NCBI GenBank assembly: GCA_021737695.1
Contig: JAIPDL010000005.1
Span: forward strand, 38,586-102,585
DNA: 64,000 nt
Direction of reading: 5' to 3'
Source: Desulfotignum sp.
GTDB lineage: Bacteria; Desulfobacterota; Desulfobacteria; Desulfobacterales; Desulfobacteraceae
A program made the position numbers and the translations under genes. Of this stretch, positions 44,777 to 54,270 are shown one piece after another (the stretch's first letter is position 1; each line of letters starts with the position of its first letter). The notes beneath the pieces were generated by a model. That model saw only the letters and a list, made by a program, of their open reading frames with translations. It was not told the origin of the DNA and ran no database searches.

Positions 44777-45805
44777 ATGGAACTGCAAGCGATCTGGTTT
44801 TTTCTGTGGGGCCTGTTATGGGCTGTATTTTTCATGACCGACGGGTTTGATTTCGGCATCGGGACCATCTATCCGTTTGCCGGCAAAACCGACACGGACA
44901 AACGGATGATGCTCAATGCCATGGGACCGTTGTGGGACGGCAATGAAGTGTGGCTCATCACTGCGGGCGGAGTGACATTTGCCGCGTTTCCTCTGGTGTA
45001 TGCCACCATGTTTTCCACGTTGTATACGCCGTTGATGCTGATTCTGTTCGCCTTGATTTTCCGGGGGGTTGCCATTCATTTCCGGGGCAAGATCGACACC
45101 CCGACCTGGAAACGGGTATGGGATTTTCTGATCTTTATCGGCAGTTTTGTGCCGGCCCTGCTGTTCGGGGTGGCGTTTGCCAATATCTTCCAGGGCATTC
45201 CCTTTGACGGCCAGGGATTTTATCATGGCAACACCTTGAAACTGCTCAATCCTTACGGACTTTTAGGCGGGGTGTTGTTTGTACTGCTGTTCATCGTACA
45301 CGGCGCCAACTGGATGGCCGTGAAATCCACCGGAGAATTGCAGGCACGCATGGCCGCCATTTCCCAAAAAACCTGGGTGGCCCTGGTGCCGGTGGCCGTG
45401 GTATTTCTGCTGGCCAGCTATTTTGCCACTGATCTGTGGGCCAATTATTTCAAATATCCCGTGCTGTTCATCGTCACCCTGGTGAATGTGGCGGCCTTGC
45501 TGAGCATCCGGTATTTTGTGGTGAACCAGACCTATTTCAAGGCCTGGTTCGCATCCGCAGCCACCATTGTTTTGTGCACATTTTTCGGCATCATCGGACT
45601 GTTTCCGGCCCTGTTCCCTTCCAGCCTGCATCCGGACTGGCACCTGACCGCGTTCAATGCGTCCTCCAGTCCGTTAACCTTGAAAATCATGCTGGGAGTG
45701 GTTATTATATTCATTCCCATTGTGATCGGTTACCAGATCTGGGCCTATCACCTGTTCAAGGACCCGGTGACAGAAGACGATCTGGACATGGACGAAGCGT
45801 ATTAA
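44777..45805 (+). CDS. cydB: Cytochrome bd quinol oxidase subunit II
   Basis: 342-aa membrane subunit with the typical N-terminus LWAVFFMTDGFDFGIG and GNEVWLITAGG. It begins 5 nt after cydA with AAGGAG. I see no cydX-type small gene after it; a rubredoxin gene follows instead. Confidence 0.96.
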   Translation: MELQAIWFFLWGLLWAVFFMTDGFDFGIGTIYPFAGKTDTDKRMMLNAMGPLWDGNEVWLITAGGVTFAAFPLVYATMFSTLYTPLMLILFALIFRGVAIHFRGKIDTPTWKRVWDFLIFIGSFVPALLFGVAFANIFQGIPFDGQGFYHGNTLKLLNPYGLLGGVLFVLLFIVHGANWMAVKSTGELQARMAAISQKTWVALVPVAVVFLLASYFATDLWANYFKYPVLFIVTLVNVAALLSIRYFVVNQTYFKAWFASAATIVLCTFFGIIGLFPALFPSSLHPDWHLTAFNASSSPLTLKIMLGVVIIFIPIVIGYQIWAYHLFKDPVTEDDLDMDEAY

Positions 45806-45863
45806 CGGGCGATATTGCCCCATGTATAAATAAAATATGTAAGACAAAAAGGAGAAAGAAAAT

Positions 45864-46022
45864 ATGGACAAATATGTCTGCGGCCCCTGCGGCTATGTGT
45901 ATGACCCGGCGGAAGGCGATCCGGACAACGGTATCAAACCCGGCACCGCATTTGAAGATCTGCCGGATGACTGGACCTGCCCCATCTGCGGCGCATCCAA
46001 AGACGATTTTGACAAAGAATAA
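45864..46022 (+). CDS. Rubredoxin
   Basis: 52-aa iron protein: [18 protein letters not shown] (first Cys pair 6 and 9) and [11 protein letters not shown] (second pair 39 and 42). Rubredoxin passes electrons to oxygen and superoxide reductases in sulfate reducers. AAGGAG lies ahead of the ATG. It follows cydB by 58 nt, so it probably belongs to the sigma-54-driven cyd transcript. Confidence 0.97.
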   Translation: MDKYVCGPCGYVYDPAEGDPDNGIKPGTAFEDLPDDWTCPICGASKDDFDKE

Positions 46023-46044
46023 TAGTTGAAAATCCCAGTGGGAC

Positions 46045-46088
46045 GATCCCTTCGACTGTTTCCGGTAATGGCATCAGTCGAAGGGATC
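46045..46088. terminator. Hairpin terminator between rubredoxin and gpmI
   Basis: Perfect 14-bp stem GATCCCTTCGACTG (46045-46058) with 46075-46088 and a 16-nt loop, placed between two convergent genes. T-runs are weak on both sides, so termination strength is uncertain. Confidence 0.55.
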
Positions 46089-46185
46089 TTCAGTTTCAGG
46101 AAGCGTTCCGGTCTGCTGCCAGACCATCGGTCAGATGTGTCAATTTTTATCATTGCTGCGTCATCAATCTCTTTTCTGCCGGAAA

Positions 46186-47751
46186 TCATATTTTTTTGTA
46201 TATGACATTTCCTGTCATTTCCATGGGGATGTCAATCCCCATGATATCCAGCATTGTGGGAGAAAGATCTGCGAGTTTTCCGTCTTCACGAAGACGGATA
46301 TGCGCTTTTTGCAGCCCGGGTCTGTTGGAAATAATGGACAGCCAGACCTTGTTATTCGTATGAGCGGTCTGGATCTCGCCGGTTTTTGGATCAACCATTG
46401 TTTCGGCATTCCCATGATCTGCCGCCAACAGCACAACTCCGTCATTTTCCAAAACCCGGTCAACCACTTTTCCGACACAGTCATCCACCACCTTACAGGC
46501 CTGGACCGTTGCATTGAAATCCCCGGTATGGCCGACCATGTCCGGATTGGCATAATTTAACACAATAAAATCATATTTTTGTGCATCCAGCGCATCCAGC
46601 AGCTTGTCTGTGACCTCATATGCCGACATTTCAGGCTGCATGTCATAGGTGGGAACTTTGGGTGAAGGAATCAGTATCCGGTCTTCATTTTTAAAAATTT
46701 CCTGCTGCTGGCCATTGAAAAAATAGGTCACATGAGCGAATTTTTCCGTTTCCGCAATTCGCAGCTGGTGCAAATGGTTATCCGCAATCACTTGTCCCAT
46801 GAGATTGAACAGTTTTTCCAATGGAAAAGCCACGGCGACATCTGCTCTTTGGGAATGGGAAATATCCTTGTAATATTCTGTGGTACACAGATAAAACAAA
46901 TGACGGATCTTTTGGGTCTCAAAGGCGTTGAAATCATCTTTGACAAATGCGTTTGATATTTCTGCGGCCCTGTCAAACCGGTAGTTGAAAAATATGACGG
47001 CATCGTTGTCACTGACTGTTTTAAATCTTTGTGTTTTCCTTGGTTTTATGAATTCATCGGTCTGGTCACTGTCATAGGCATCCTTGATGGCGGCATACAC
47101 ATCGTCAAAGAGCTGTGTGTCGGAGACACCTTTGACCAGTAAATCATAAAACAACTGCACCCGGTCCCACCGGTTGTCTCTGTCCATGGCAAAATATCTT
47201 CCCGTAACAGATGCGATGCACCCGAACTGGTGTTTATCCATCCACTCCTGAAGGGGTCTGATATATGCAAGCGCTGATTTGGGCGGTGTGTCCCGGCCAT
47301 CGGAAATCACATGGATATATACGGATTCAACACCGGCATCTTTTAAAACCTGCAGATACCCGATCAAATGATCCGTATGGGCATGAACGCCCTGATCCTG
47401 GACCAGACCATATAGATGCACGGCACTGTTGAACTTTTTCACATGTTTGATGCAGGCGGTCACAGCCGGGTTGTCTTTCAAACGGTTTTCTTTTATTGCT
47501 CTGGAGATTCTCACCAGATTCTGGAAAACAATTCGGCCGGCACCCAGATTCAGATGCCCCACCTCACTGGAACCCTGATTTCCCTCGGGAAGTCCCACTT
47601 GTTCTCCGGAAGTATGGATCAGTGCTGTCGGATACCTCTCAATATAGGTATTGTGGTTTATGGGATGGCATGCTGCAATGGCATTGTATTGTTCATCGGG
47701 AGAAAATCCCCATCCATCCCGTATTAAAATCATATGGGGTTTTTTGCGCAT
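46186..47751 (-). CDS. gpmI: 2,3-bisphosphoglycerate-independent phosphoglycerate mutase
   Basis: 521-aa alkaline-phosphatase-superfamily enzyme interconverting 3- and 2-phosphoglycerate. Metal-binding Asp in RDGWG, the catalytic serine in GNQGSSEVGHLNLGAGR, SDGRDTPPKSA, and the C-terminal metal site AADHGNAETM are all present. AAGGAG precedes the ATG. Single gene. Confidence 0.95.
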   Translation of the reverse strand: MRKKPHMILIRDGWGFSPDEQYNAIAACHPINHNTYIERYPTALIHTSGEQVGLPEGNQGSSEVGHLNLGAGRIVFQNLVRISRAIKENRLKDNPAVTACIKHVKKFNSAVHLYGLVQDQGVHAHTDHLIGYLQVLKDAGVESVYIHVISDGRDTPPKSALAYIRPLQEWMDKHQFGCIASVTGRYFAMDRDNRWDRVQLFYDLLVKGVSDTQLFDDVYAAIKDAYDSDQTDEFIKPRKTQRFKTVSDNDAVIFFNYRFDRAAEISNAFVKDDFNAFETQKIRHLFYLCTTEYYKDISHSQRADVAVAFPLEKLFNLMGQVIADNHLHQLRIAETEKFAHVTYFFNGQQQEIFKNEDRILIPSPKVPTYDMQPEMSAYEVTDKLLDALDAQKYDFIVLNYANPDMVGHTGDFNATVQACKVVDDCVGKVVDRVLENDGVVLLAADHGNAETMVDPKTGEIQTAHTNNKVWLSIISNRPGLQKAHIRLREDGKLADLSPTMLDIMGIDIPMEMTGNVIYKKI

Positions 47752-48040
47752 AATGTGGCTCTCCTTGACTATAAAACGTTTCCTGTGTGCCGGTCACGCA
47801 CCTGTTCAGCAGGAACCCCCGGTCAGGTATCAGCAAAAAAATACCATGGAACCCAAAAGGCGGCAAGCAAATAGATTCTGAATAACAGCTGCCAGGACCT
47901 TGTGCGAATGATGACCCGGGTATAAAATCACATGACTGACTTTACCCGAACCTGCTTACCCAACGGTTTCATGCACTGGCTCTCCCCGTTTTTTTCCATT
48001 ACCTGTCAGTGTCTCTTTTCCCTGTATCTACCAAGAAAAA

Positions 48041-48069
48041 TTGACTTCACCGCACAAATGGACTATGTT
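48041..48069 (+). promoter_or_regulatory. Candidate promoter of the TolC-MFP-RND operon
   Basis: TTGACT (48041-48046), 17-nt spacer, TATGTT (48064-48069). It gives a leader of roughly 150 nt before the tolC-like ATG. The 470-nt gap after gpmI holds this promoter and a short open frame at 48109-48237; I see nothing else in it. Confidence 0.5.
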
Positions 48070-48223
48070 GACTGGCAGTAAAGAATGAACAGGAGGGATT
48101 CCCCTTCTGTGAAATCAGCCCAATACATGGGTAAGTTTTCTATTTGGGAAGCCAAAAATGTAACTTCTTCCCTTTTGCCCCGCACACACGGCAGTTTGAG
48201 ACCAGCACATATGGGAGAAACAG

Positions 48224-49603
48224 ATGGAATCCGCTAATCTATCATTCAAGAGCATTTTGATACTTGCTTTTCTTATTACCGCCACCTGCTTTGCCCTGCC
48301 GGACGTGTCCCGGGCAGAAAACCATCTGCTGACCCTGGAAACCGCCATCACCACCACCCTGAAAAACAATCCGGATATCCGGATGGCCCGCACCCTGATC
48401 AAAAAAACCGAAGCGTCGGTCAAAAAAACCGAAGCCGTTTTCTGGCCCCGGGTGACGGCTTTCAGTGAACTATCCGCAGGGGATGCCCCTTCTGCCTTTC
48501 TGTTTAAAACCATTGACCAGAGAGAACTGCCGCCTGGTATTGATTTCAACGATCCCGGATCGTTCACCAATACTGAAGTGGGGATCATGGCCGGAATCAA
48601 TCTGTATAACGGCGGAAAAAAACGGCTGGAAAAGCAGCTGGCACAAAAAAAACTGGCCGACCGGACCGCACTGGCTTTTCAGACAGAAAATGACCGCATC
48701 GCTGCAGTGATCCAGATGTTTTTCACCGCACTCAAAGCCAGGGAATATATCCTCATCGCTCAAACCTCGGTGCAGACCGTGGAAGAACAGCTGGATATGA
48801 TGACGGTGCGTTTCAAAGGCGGCAGTGTTTTAAAATCAGATGTTCTATCTTTGAAAGTCCGCCTGGCTGAAGCAAAAAAAAATCTGGCGGAAAGTAAAAA
48901 CACCTTTGCCACCACCATGACCGCCCTGGCCACGCTGATGGGGCAGACACCCGGCCATTCTTTTTCTCTTGATCCGGACCCGGACAGCACCTGTCAGGTA
49001 AGCTTTCCCGTGTCCATTGACCAGGCTTATGCCCTTGCCCTTGAAAAACGGCCGGAACTGCACCGGGCACAGCAGCAGATCGACATGGCAAAAACAGCTG
49101 TATCTTTAGCCGAAAGCGGCTACCGGCCACGGGTTGACCTGCAGGCCCGGTGGTATATGGACAGTGAGAATTTTTCGTACCATACATCAAAAGACAATTA
49201 CACAGCCAGCCTGAATTTTGCGTGGAACCTGTTCGACGGCTTTGCCACCCGGGCACGGATTGCTGAAGCCAGTCATGAACTGGAAAGGGCTCTGGAAGCC
49301 CGGGAAAAAATACGGATGCAGATTTACCAGGACGTAAAACAGGCCTATCTGGCGCATGAAAACGCACAGCAGCGGCTGCATGTGGCCCGGTCCAGTGTGG
49401 ATATGGCCGAAGAATCCCTTCATATAGTCAAAAAACGCTATGACGGGGGTGCCGAACCCATTACCCGGTATCTGGAGGCGGAACTGGACAGAACCAGGGC
49501 CGGCATCAACCAAGCGGCGGCATTTTATGACGGCAAAACGGCAAAAATCGAGATTGCCCGGGCCATTGGAACCCTTTCCAGACTCTGGTCACAGGAGAAG
49601 TAA
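48224..49603 (+). CDS. TolC-family outer-membrane efflux protein
   Basis: 459-aa protein with a signal peptide (about 1-28, ending near SRAEN) and two OEP repeats of long coiled-coil helices (LETAITTTLKNNPDIRMA and the later SIDQAYALALEKRPELHRAQ). It forms the outer-membrane channel of the three-gene pump. Followed by the adaptor gene after 5 nt. Confidence 0.92.
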   Translation: MESANLSFKSILILAFLITATCFALPDVSRAENHLLTLETAITTTLKNNPDIRMARTLIKKTEASVKKTEAVFWPRVTAFSELSAGDAPSAFLFKTIDQRELPPGIDFNDPGSFTNTEVGIMAGINLYNGGKKRLEKQLAQKKLADRTALAFQTENDRIAAVIQMFFTALKAREYILIAQTSVQTVEEQLDMMTVRFKGGSVLKSDVLSLKVRLAEAKKNLAESKNTFATTMTALATLMGQTPGHSFSLDPDPDSTCQVSFPVSIDQAYALALEKRPELHRAQQQIDMAKTAVSLAESGYRPRVDLQARWYMDSENFSYHTSKDNYTASLNFAWNLFDGFATRARIAEASHELERALEAREKIRMQIYQDVKQAYLAHENAQQRLHVARSSVDMAEESLHIVKKRYDGGAEPITRYLEAELDRTRAGINQAAAFYDGKTAKIEIARAIGTLSRLWSQEK

Positions 49604-49608
49604 AAAAG

Positions 49609-50736
49609 ATGTCTTCACTGAAAACACAGGTTATTTGTCATTTGATTTCAAAAACAATATTGTCTGTCCTGCTGGTGCTTGCCCCATACCACTGCACAAC
49701 CGCTGATGCAGATGCCGGGTATCAGCCGCAAAAAACAGTTAAAACAAAGGAACAGACCGTTGCCCAGACCTATCCGGCCGTGGGAACTGTCCGGCCCAAA
49801 AGTGAAACCAGCATCAGTGCCCAGATCAGTGCCCAGATAAAGGCGGTGCATGTCAAGGCCGGGCAGATCATAACATCAGGCACCCTGTTGATCACCCTGG
49901 ACAGCAGACAGGCCGCAGCCAGGCTGGAAAGTGCCAAAGAAGCGCTTCGCGGGGCCAAAGCCTCCCGGGACAAAGCCCGCCAGGCCATCAACTCTGCCCA
50001 AGCTTCTTATACCAATGCAAAACAGCATTTTGCGCGTATCAAAAACTTTTATGCATCTGGTGCCGCCACCCAGCAGGAATTTGAAAATGCCCAAGCCGGT
50101 TTTCTGCAGGCCCGGGCTGCATTGTCCATGTCCCGTGAATCCCTGGTGGAGGCAGAGGCAGGCATCCAACAGGCCACAGAAACCATTACCGAAGCCACTG
50201 TACACCTTGGTTTTTCAAAAATCATTGCGCCGGTGGACGGAGAAATCATCCGGATCCTGGTGGAACCCGGAGATCTGGCCCTGCCGGGCAAGCCCCTTGC
50301 AGCGGTGCGGACCCAAGGAGGCTTGCGGGTTGAAGCCCATGTCAGAGAAGGGCTTATCAACACCATCAAAACCGGTTCCCATCTTCAGGCAGTGATCCCC
50401 ACCCCCGGATTTTTTCTGAATGCCGTGGTGGAGGAAATCATTCCCTATGCCGACCCCAATACCCGCACCTTTCTTGTTAAAGCCGCCATCCCGGCCAAAG
50501 AAGGTATCTATTCAGGCATGTATGCCAAGCTGATGGTTCCGGAAGCCCACAGAACCATCATCACCCTGGACAAAGACGCGGTGATCCGTGCCGGACAGCT
50601 CGAACTTGTCATGGTCAAAACCAATGACACCTGGCAGCGCCGGTATATTAAAACCATTCCCCTGGACAACACCTGCGTGGAAGTTCTGTCAGGACTGTCT
50701 GCCAATGAAACCATCGGCATCGGGGAGGTCCGGTGA
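49609..50736 (+). CDS. RND periplasmic adaptor (membrane-fusion) protein
   Basis: 375-aa HlyD/AcrA-like protein. An N-terminal hydrophobic signal (about 12-32), a lipoyl half-motif (VGTVRPKSETSISAQISAQI), a long coiled-coil hairpin rich in Ala/Lys/Gln (about 95-195), the second lipoyl half (SKIIAPVDGEIIRILVEPGD) and a beta-barrel region. It bridges the TolC-like and RND proteins. It ends 1 nt before the RND start. Confidence 0.93.
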   Translation: MSSLKTQVICHLISKTILSVLLVLAPYHCTTADADAGYQPQKTVKTKEQTVAQTYPAVGTVRPKSETSISAQISAQIKAVHVKAGQIITSGTLLITLDSRQAAARLESAKEALRGAKASRDKARQAINSAQASYTNAKQHFARIKNFYASGAATQQEFENAQAGFLQARAALSMSRESLVEAEAGIQQATETITEATVHLGFSKIIAPVDGEIIRILVEPGDLALPGKPLAAVRTQGGLRVEAHVREGLINTIKTGSHLQAVIPTPGFFLNAVVEEIIPYADPNTRTFLVKAAIPAKEGIYSGMYAKLMVPEAHRTIITLDKDAVIRAGQLELVMVKTNDTWQRRYIKTIPLDNTCVEVLSGLSANETIGIGEVR

Positions 50737-50737
50737 T

Positions 50738-53700
50738 ATGACAGACCCGCAGCCCGCTGATCCCAAAGGCATTATTCCTGCGACAGTCAAGGTGTTTCTC
50801 GGTTCAAAATTTTCCCTGATTCTTATCATCATTGCCCTTTGCATGGGGGTTGCCGCCCTTTTAGTCACCCCGAAAGAAGAAGAACCCCAGATCGTTGTGC
50901 CCATGGCAGATATCTATGTCAATGCCCCGGGTGCCAGTCCCCGGGAAATCGAGCAGCTGGTATCCATCCCTTTGGAACGGTTTTTATGGCAGATCGACGG
51001 GGTTGAGTACGTCTATTCCATCTCACAAAAAGATATGGCCGTGGTCACGGTCCGCTTTTTTGTGGGAGAAGACCGGGAAGATTCCCTGATAAAGCTGCAA
51101 AACAGAATATCCATGCACATCGACCAGGTCACCCCCATTGTCAAAAAATGGGTGATAAAACCCATCGAAATTGATGATGTGCCCATCGTCACCATCAGTT
51201 TGTTTTCCGACCGGCTGGATGATGCCCAGCTCCACAGAACCGGCCAGGAAGCCCTGGCCAGGCTCAGCCGGGTTGAAAACACCTCCAGAACCGTGCTGCA
51301 CGGGGGAAGGCCCAGAGAAATCCGGGTTGAACTGGATCCTGAAAAAATGACCGGTTACGGGATTTCCTATATGAATGTCCAGCAGGCACTGAAGGAGGCG
51401 GATTTTTCTGTCAATGCAGGCGATTTTTCCAGAAACGCCACCCGTTTTCCCGTGACCACCACCTCGTTTATGTATACTGCCGGGGATGTAAAATCTCTGG
51501 TTGTCGGGGTAAAAGACCAAATTCCCGTGTATCTCAGAGATATTGCCCATATCCGGGATATACCCGGACAATCCGAGACCTACACGGCCATCAGCTTTTC
51601 AAACGCATATGCAGAAAACCACGACCGGTTTGTGCCCGGCAAACGCTACCCTGCCGTCACCCTTGCCGTTTCCAAGAAAAAAGGATCCAATGCGGTTGCT
51701 GTTGCCAAAGAAATTATTGATGAATTTGAGCGGATTCATGCGCAGATCCTGCCCCATGGCGTATATTATCAGATCACCCGCAATTACGGAGAAACGGCTG
51801 CCCAAAAAGTGTGGGGCCTTGTCACCTCTCTGGGATTTGCCATCGCCTCGGTGGTGGTTCTTCTGGCTTTTGCGCTGGGATGGCGGGAGGCGTTGATCGT
51901 TGCCGTTGCCGTGCCCATCAGTTTTTCTCTGGCCCTGTTTGTCAATTACCTGTTCGGCTATACCATCAACCGGGTCACCCTGTTTGCCCTGATTCTTTCT
52001 TTGGGTCTGGTGGTGGATGATCCCATCACCAATGTGGAAAATATCCAGCGCCATATCAAAATGGGCCTGCTTGACCCGTTCAAGGCCACCCTGGCTGCGG
52101 TTGACGAGGTGCTGCCGCCCGTGATCATGTCCACTCTGGCAATTATTGTCAGCTTTGTCCCCTTGTTTTTCATTACCGGCATGATGGGGCCCTACATGGC
52201 GCCCATGGCGGTGAATGTGCCCCTGACGGTGACGTTTTCCACCCTGAGCGCCCTGACCATCGTGCCCTGGCTGACCCTGAAGCTGCTCAGATCCACTGCG
52301 CCTGAACTGATCAATCAGAATGATCCGGATACAGCATCATCAGACCCTATCCCAAAACAAAGCCGTTTGTTTCGCATCTACCGCAGCATTGTCCTGCCGT
52401 TTCTGGACTCGGGCACAAAACGCATGCTCTTGTTTGTGCTGGTCTTTGTGCTTTTGCTGATTTCCTGCTCTCTGGCCCTGTTCCGTCTGGTGCCCCTGAA
52501 ACTTCTTCCCTTTGACAACAAAAACGAATTCCAGATCGTGATCGACATGCCTGAAGGCACCACCCTTGAGCGGACAAATGCCGTGGTACAAGATTTTGAA
52601 CATTTTCTTAAAACCGTTCCGGAAATCACCAGCATGGTATCCTATACGGGGGATGCCTCGCCCATGGATTTCAACGGCATGGTCAGGCACTATTATCTGC
52701 GCAAAGCAGGGAATCTGGCGGATATACGGGTCAACCTCACGGGTAAAGATGTGCGTGACCAGCAGAGCCACGCCATTGTTTTACGCCTGAGAAATGACCT
52801 GGAGGCCATTGCCCGTCAAAACAATGCCAAAATCAAGCTCGTGGAAGTCCCGCCCGGACCGCCGGTGCTGTCAACCCTTGTGGGCGAGCTGTATGCAGAT
52901 GCAGATGTACCTTACGGCCAGCTGATCCAGGCCGCAGACCACCTGAAAAAAATCATGGAAAAAGAAGCCTTTGTGGTGGACATCGATGACATGGCCCAAA
53001 CGCGTCATGAGCGCATCGATTTTATCATCGACAAAGAAAAAGCCGCCCTTCATGGTATCTCCACCCGGCAGATCACCACCACCCTTCAGGGGATGATTCA
53101 GGGGATGACACCGGCACACCTGCATCTGCCCAGGGAAAGAAACCCCTTATACATCCGCGTAATGATGCCCAGAAAACACCGATCGGGCATCGTGGCCCTG
53201 ACCTCGGTGCCCCTCCGGTCCAAAACCGGCAGCATGGTGCCTCTGGCGGAACTGGTGAATGTCCGGATACTGCCCAATCAGCAGCCCATTTATCACAAGA
53301 ACCTGGACAGGGTGGTGTATGTGCTGGCAGATACGGCAGGAAGGGCCCCGGCAGAGGCCATCCTTGACATGCAGAAAAAACTTAAAAAAGATCCCCTGCC
53401 CAGCGGCATTGCAGTGAACTGGTCAGGAGAGGGAGAATGGAAGATCACCATCCGGGTCTTCAGGGACATGGGGATTGCCTTTGCTGCCGCCTTGACAGGC
53501 CTGTACATTCTTCTGGTCATCCAGTCCGGATCTTTTTTCATGCCCGTACTGATCATGACGGCCGTTCCGTTAACCCTGCTGGGCATCATGCCCGGATTTT
53601 TTGTTCTCAACCTGGTGGCGGCCTCTCCGGTGGACGGGTTTTCCAATCCGATTTTTTTCACCGCCACCTCCATGATCGGCATGATCGCCCTGGGCGGCAT

Positions 53701-53983
53701 TGTCATACGAAACGCCCTGGTGCTCATTGAATTTATCCATTATTCCCTGAAACAGGGCATGGACCTGAAAGAGGCGATTCTCCAGAGCGGGGCCATCCGG
53801 ATGCGGCCCATTTTGCTCACTGCACTGACCACCGCCATCGGTGCTTTTCCCATTACCCTGGATCCGGTTTTTTCAGGGCTTGCCTGGGCCCTTATTTTCG
53901 GCCTGGCTGCATCCACTCTGTTTACCCTGGTGCTGATTCCCGTGGCCTATTATGCCGTCTATCACCAAAACAAAGCATCCTGA
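50738..53983 (+). CDS. RND-family efflux permease
   Basis: 1081-aa inner-membrane pump with twelve membrane helices and two large periplasmic loops. The proton-relay aspartates are kept in LSLGLVVDDPITNVENI. The opening EEEPQIVVPMADIYVNAPGA places it in the AcrB-like group found with TolC/MFP partners in deltaproteobacteria rather than the heavy-metal CusA group. The start is ATG 50738; the frame is open 150 nt upstream, within the adaptor gene. Substrate unknown. Confidence 0.93.
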   Translation: MTDPQPADPKGIIPATVKVFLGSKFSLILIIIALCMGVAALLVTPKEEEPQIVVPMADIYVNAPGASPREIEQLVSIPLERFLWQIDGVEYVYSISQKDMAVVTVRFFVGEDREDSLIKLQNRISMHIDQVTPIVKKWVIKPIEIDDVPIVTISLFSDRLDDAQLHRTGQEALARLSRVENTSRTVLHGGRPREIRVELDPEKMTGYGISYMNVQQALKEADFSVNAGDFSRNATRFPVTTTSFMYTAGDVKSLVVGVKDQIPVYLRDIAHIRDIPGQSETYTAISFSNAYAENHDRFVPGKRYPAVTLAVSKKKGSNAVAVAKEIIDEFERIHAQILPHGVYYQITRNYGETAAQKVWGLVTSLGFAIASVVVLLAFALGWREALIVAVAVPISFSLALFVNYLFGYTINRVTLFALILSLGLVVDDPITNVENIQRHIKMGLLDPFKATLAAVDEVLPPVIMSTLAIIVSFVPLFFITGMMGPYMAPMAVNVPLTVTFSTLSALTIVPWLTLKLLRSTAPELINQNDPDTASSDPIPKQSRLFRIYRSIVLPFLDSGTKRMLLFVLVFVLLLISCSLALFRLVPLKLLPFDNKNEFQIVIDMPEGTTLERTNAVVQDFEHFLKTVPEITSMVSYTGDASPMDFNGMVRHYYLRKAGNLADIRVNLTGKDVRDQQSHAIVLRLRNDLEAIARQNNAKIKLVEVPPGPPVLSTLVGELYADADVPYGQLIQAADHLKKIMEKEAFVVDIDDMAQTRHERIDFIIDKEKAALHGISTRQITTTLQGMIQGMTPAHLHLPRERNPLYIRVMMPRKHRSGIVALTSVPLRSKTGSMVPLAELVNVRILPNQQPIYHKNLDRVVYVLADTAGRAPAEAILDMQKKLKKDPLPSGIAVNWSGEGEWKITIRVFRDMGIAFAAALTGLYILLVIQSGSFFMPVLIMTAVPLTLLGIMPGFFVLNLVAASPVDGFSNPIFFTATSMIGMIALGGIVIRNALVLIEFIHYSLKQGMDLKEAILQSGAIRMRPILLTALTTAIGAFPITLDPVFSGLAWALIFGLAASTLFTLVLIPVAYYAVYHQNKAS

Positions 53984-54270
53984 CCTCTCTGTGCCAGGAT
54001 AGTTGTCATTGAAAAAGGCCTTGTAAATTCATGACATTCCGGCGGCTGGATCCATCCGGCGGTAAAATATATATATCAAACAGCCTTTTATACATCCTTG
54101 ATTGACTGAAAATGGGGGAAACCCTTTATTGCCATGTAAAGAAAATATTGATAGCTTCTTTCACTCATGAATTGATATATACCGATGGTTACGCACATTA
54201 AAAACCCGGTTTCAAATGGGTTGCATTTATGGTCAAACTTTAGGGGGGAAAGGCTCTAAACCGGACTGAG

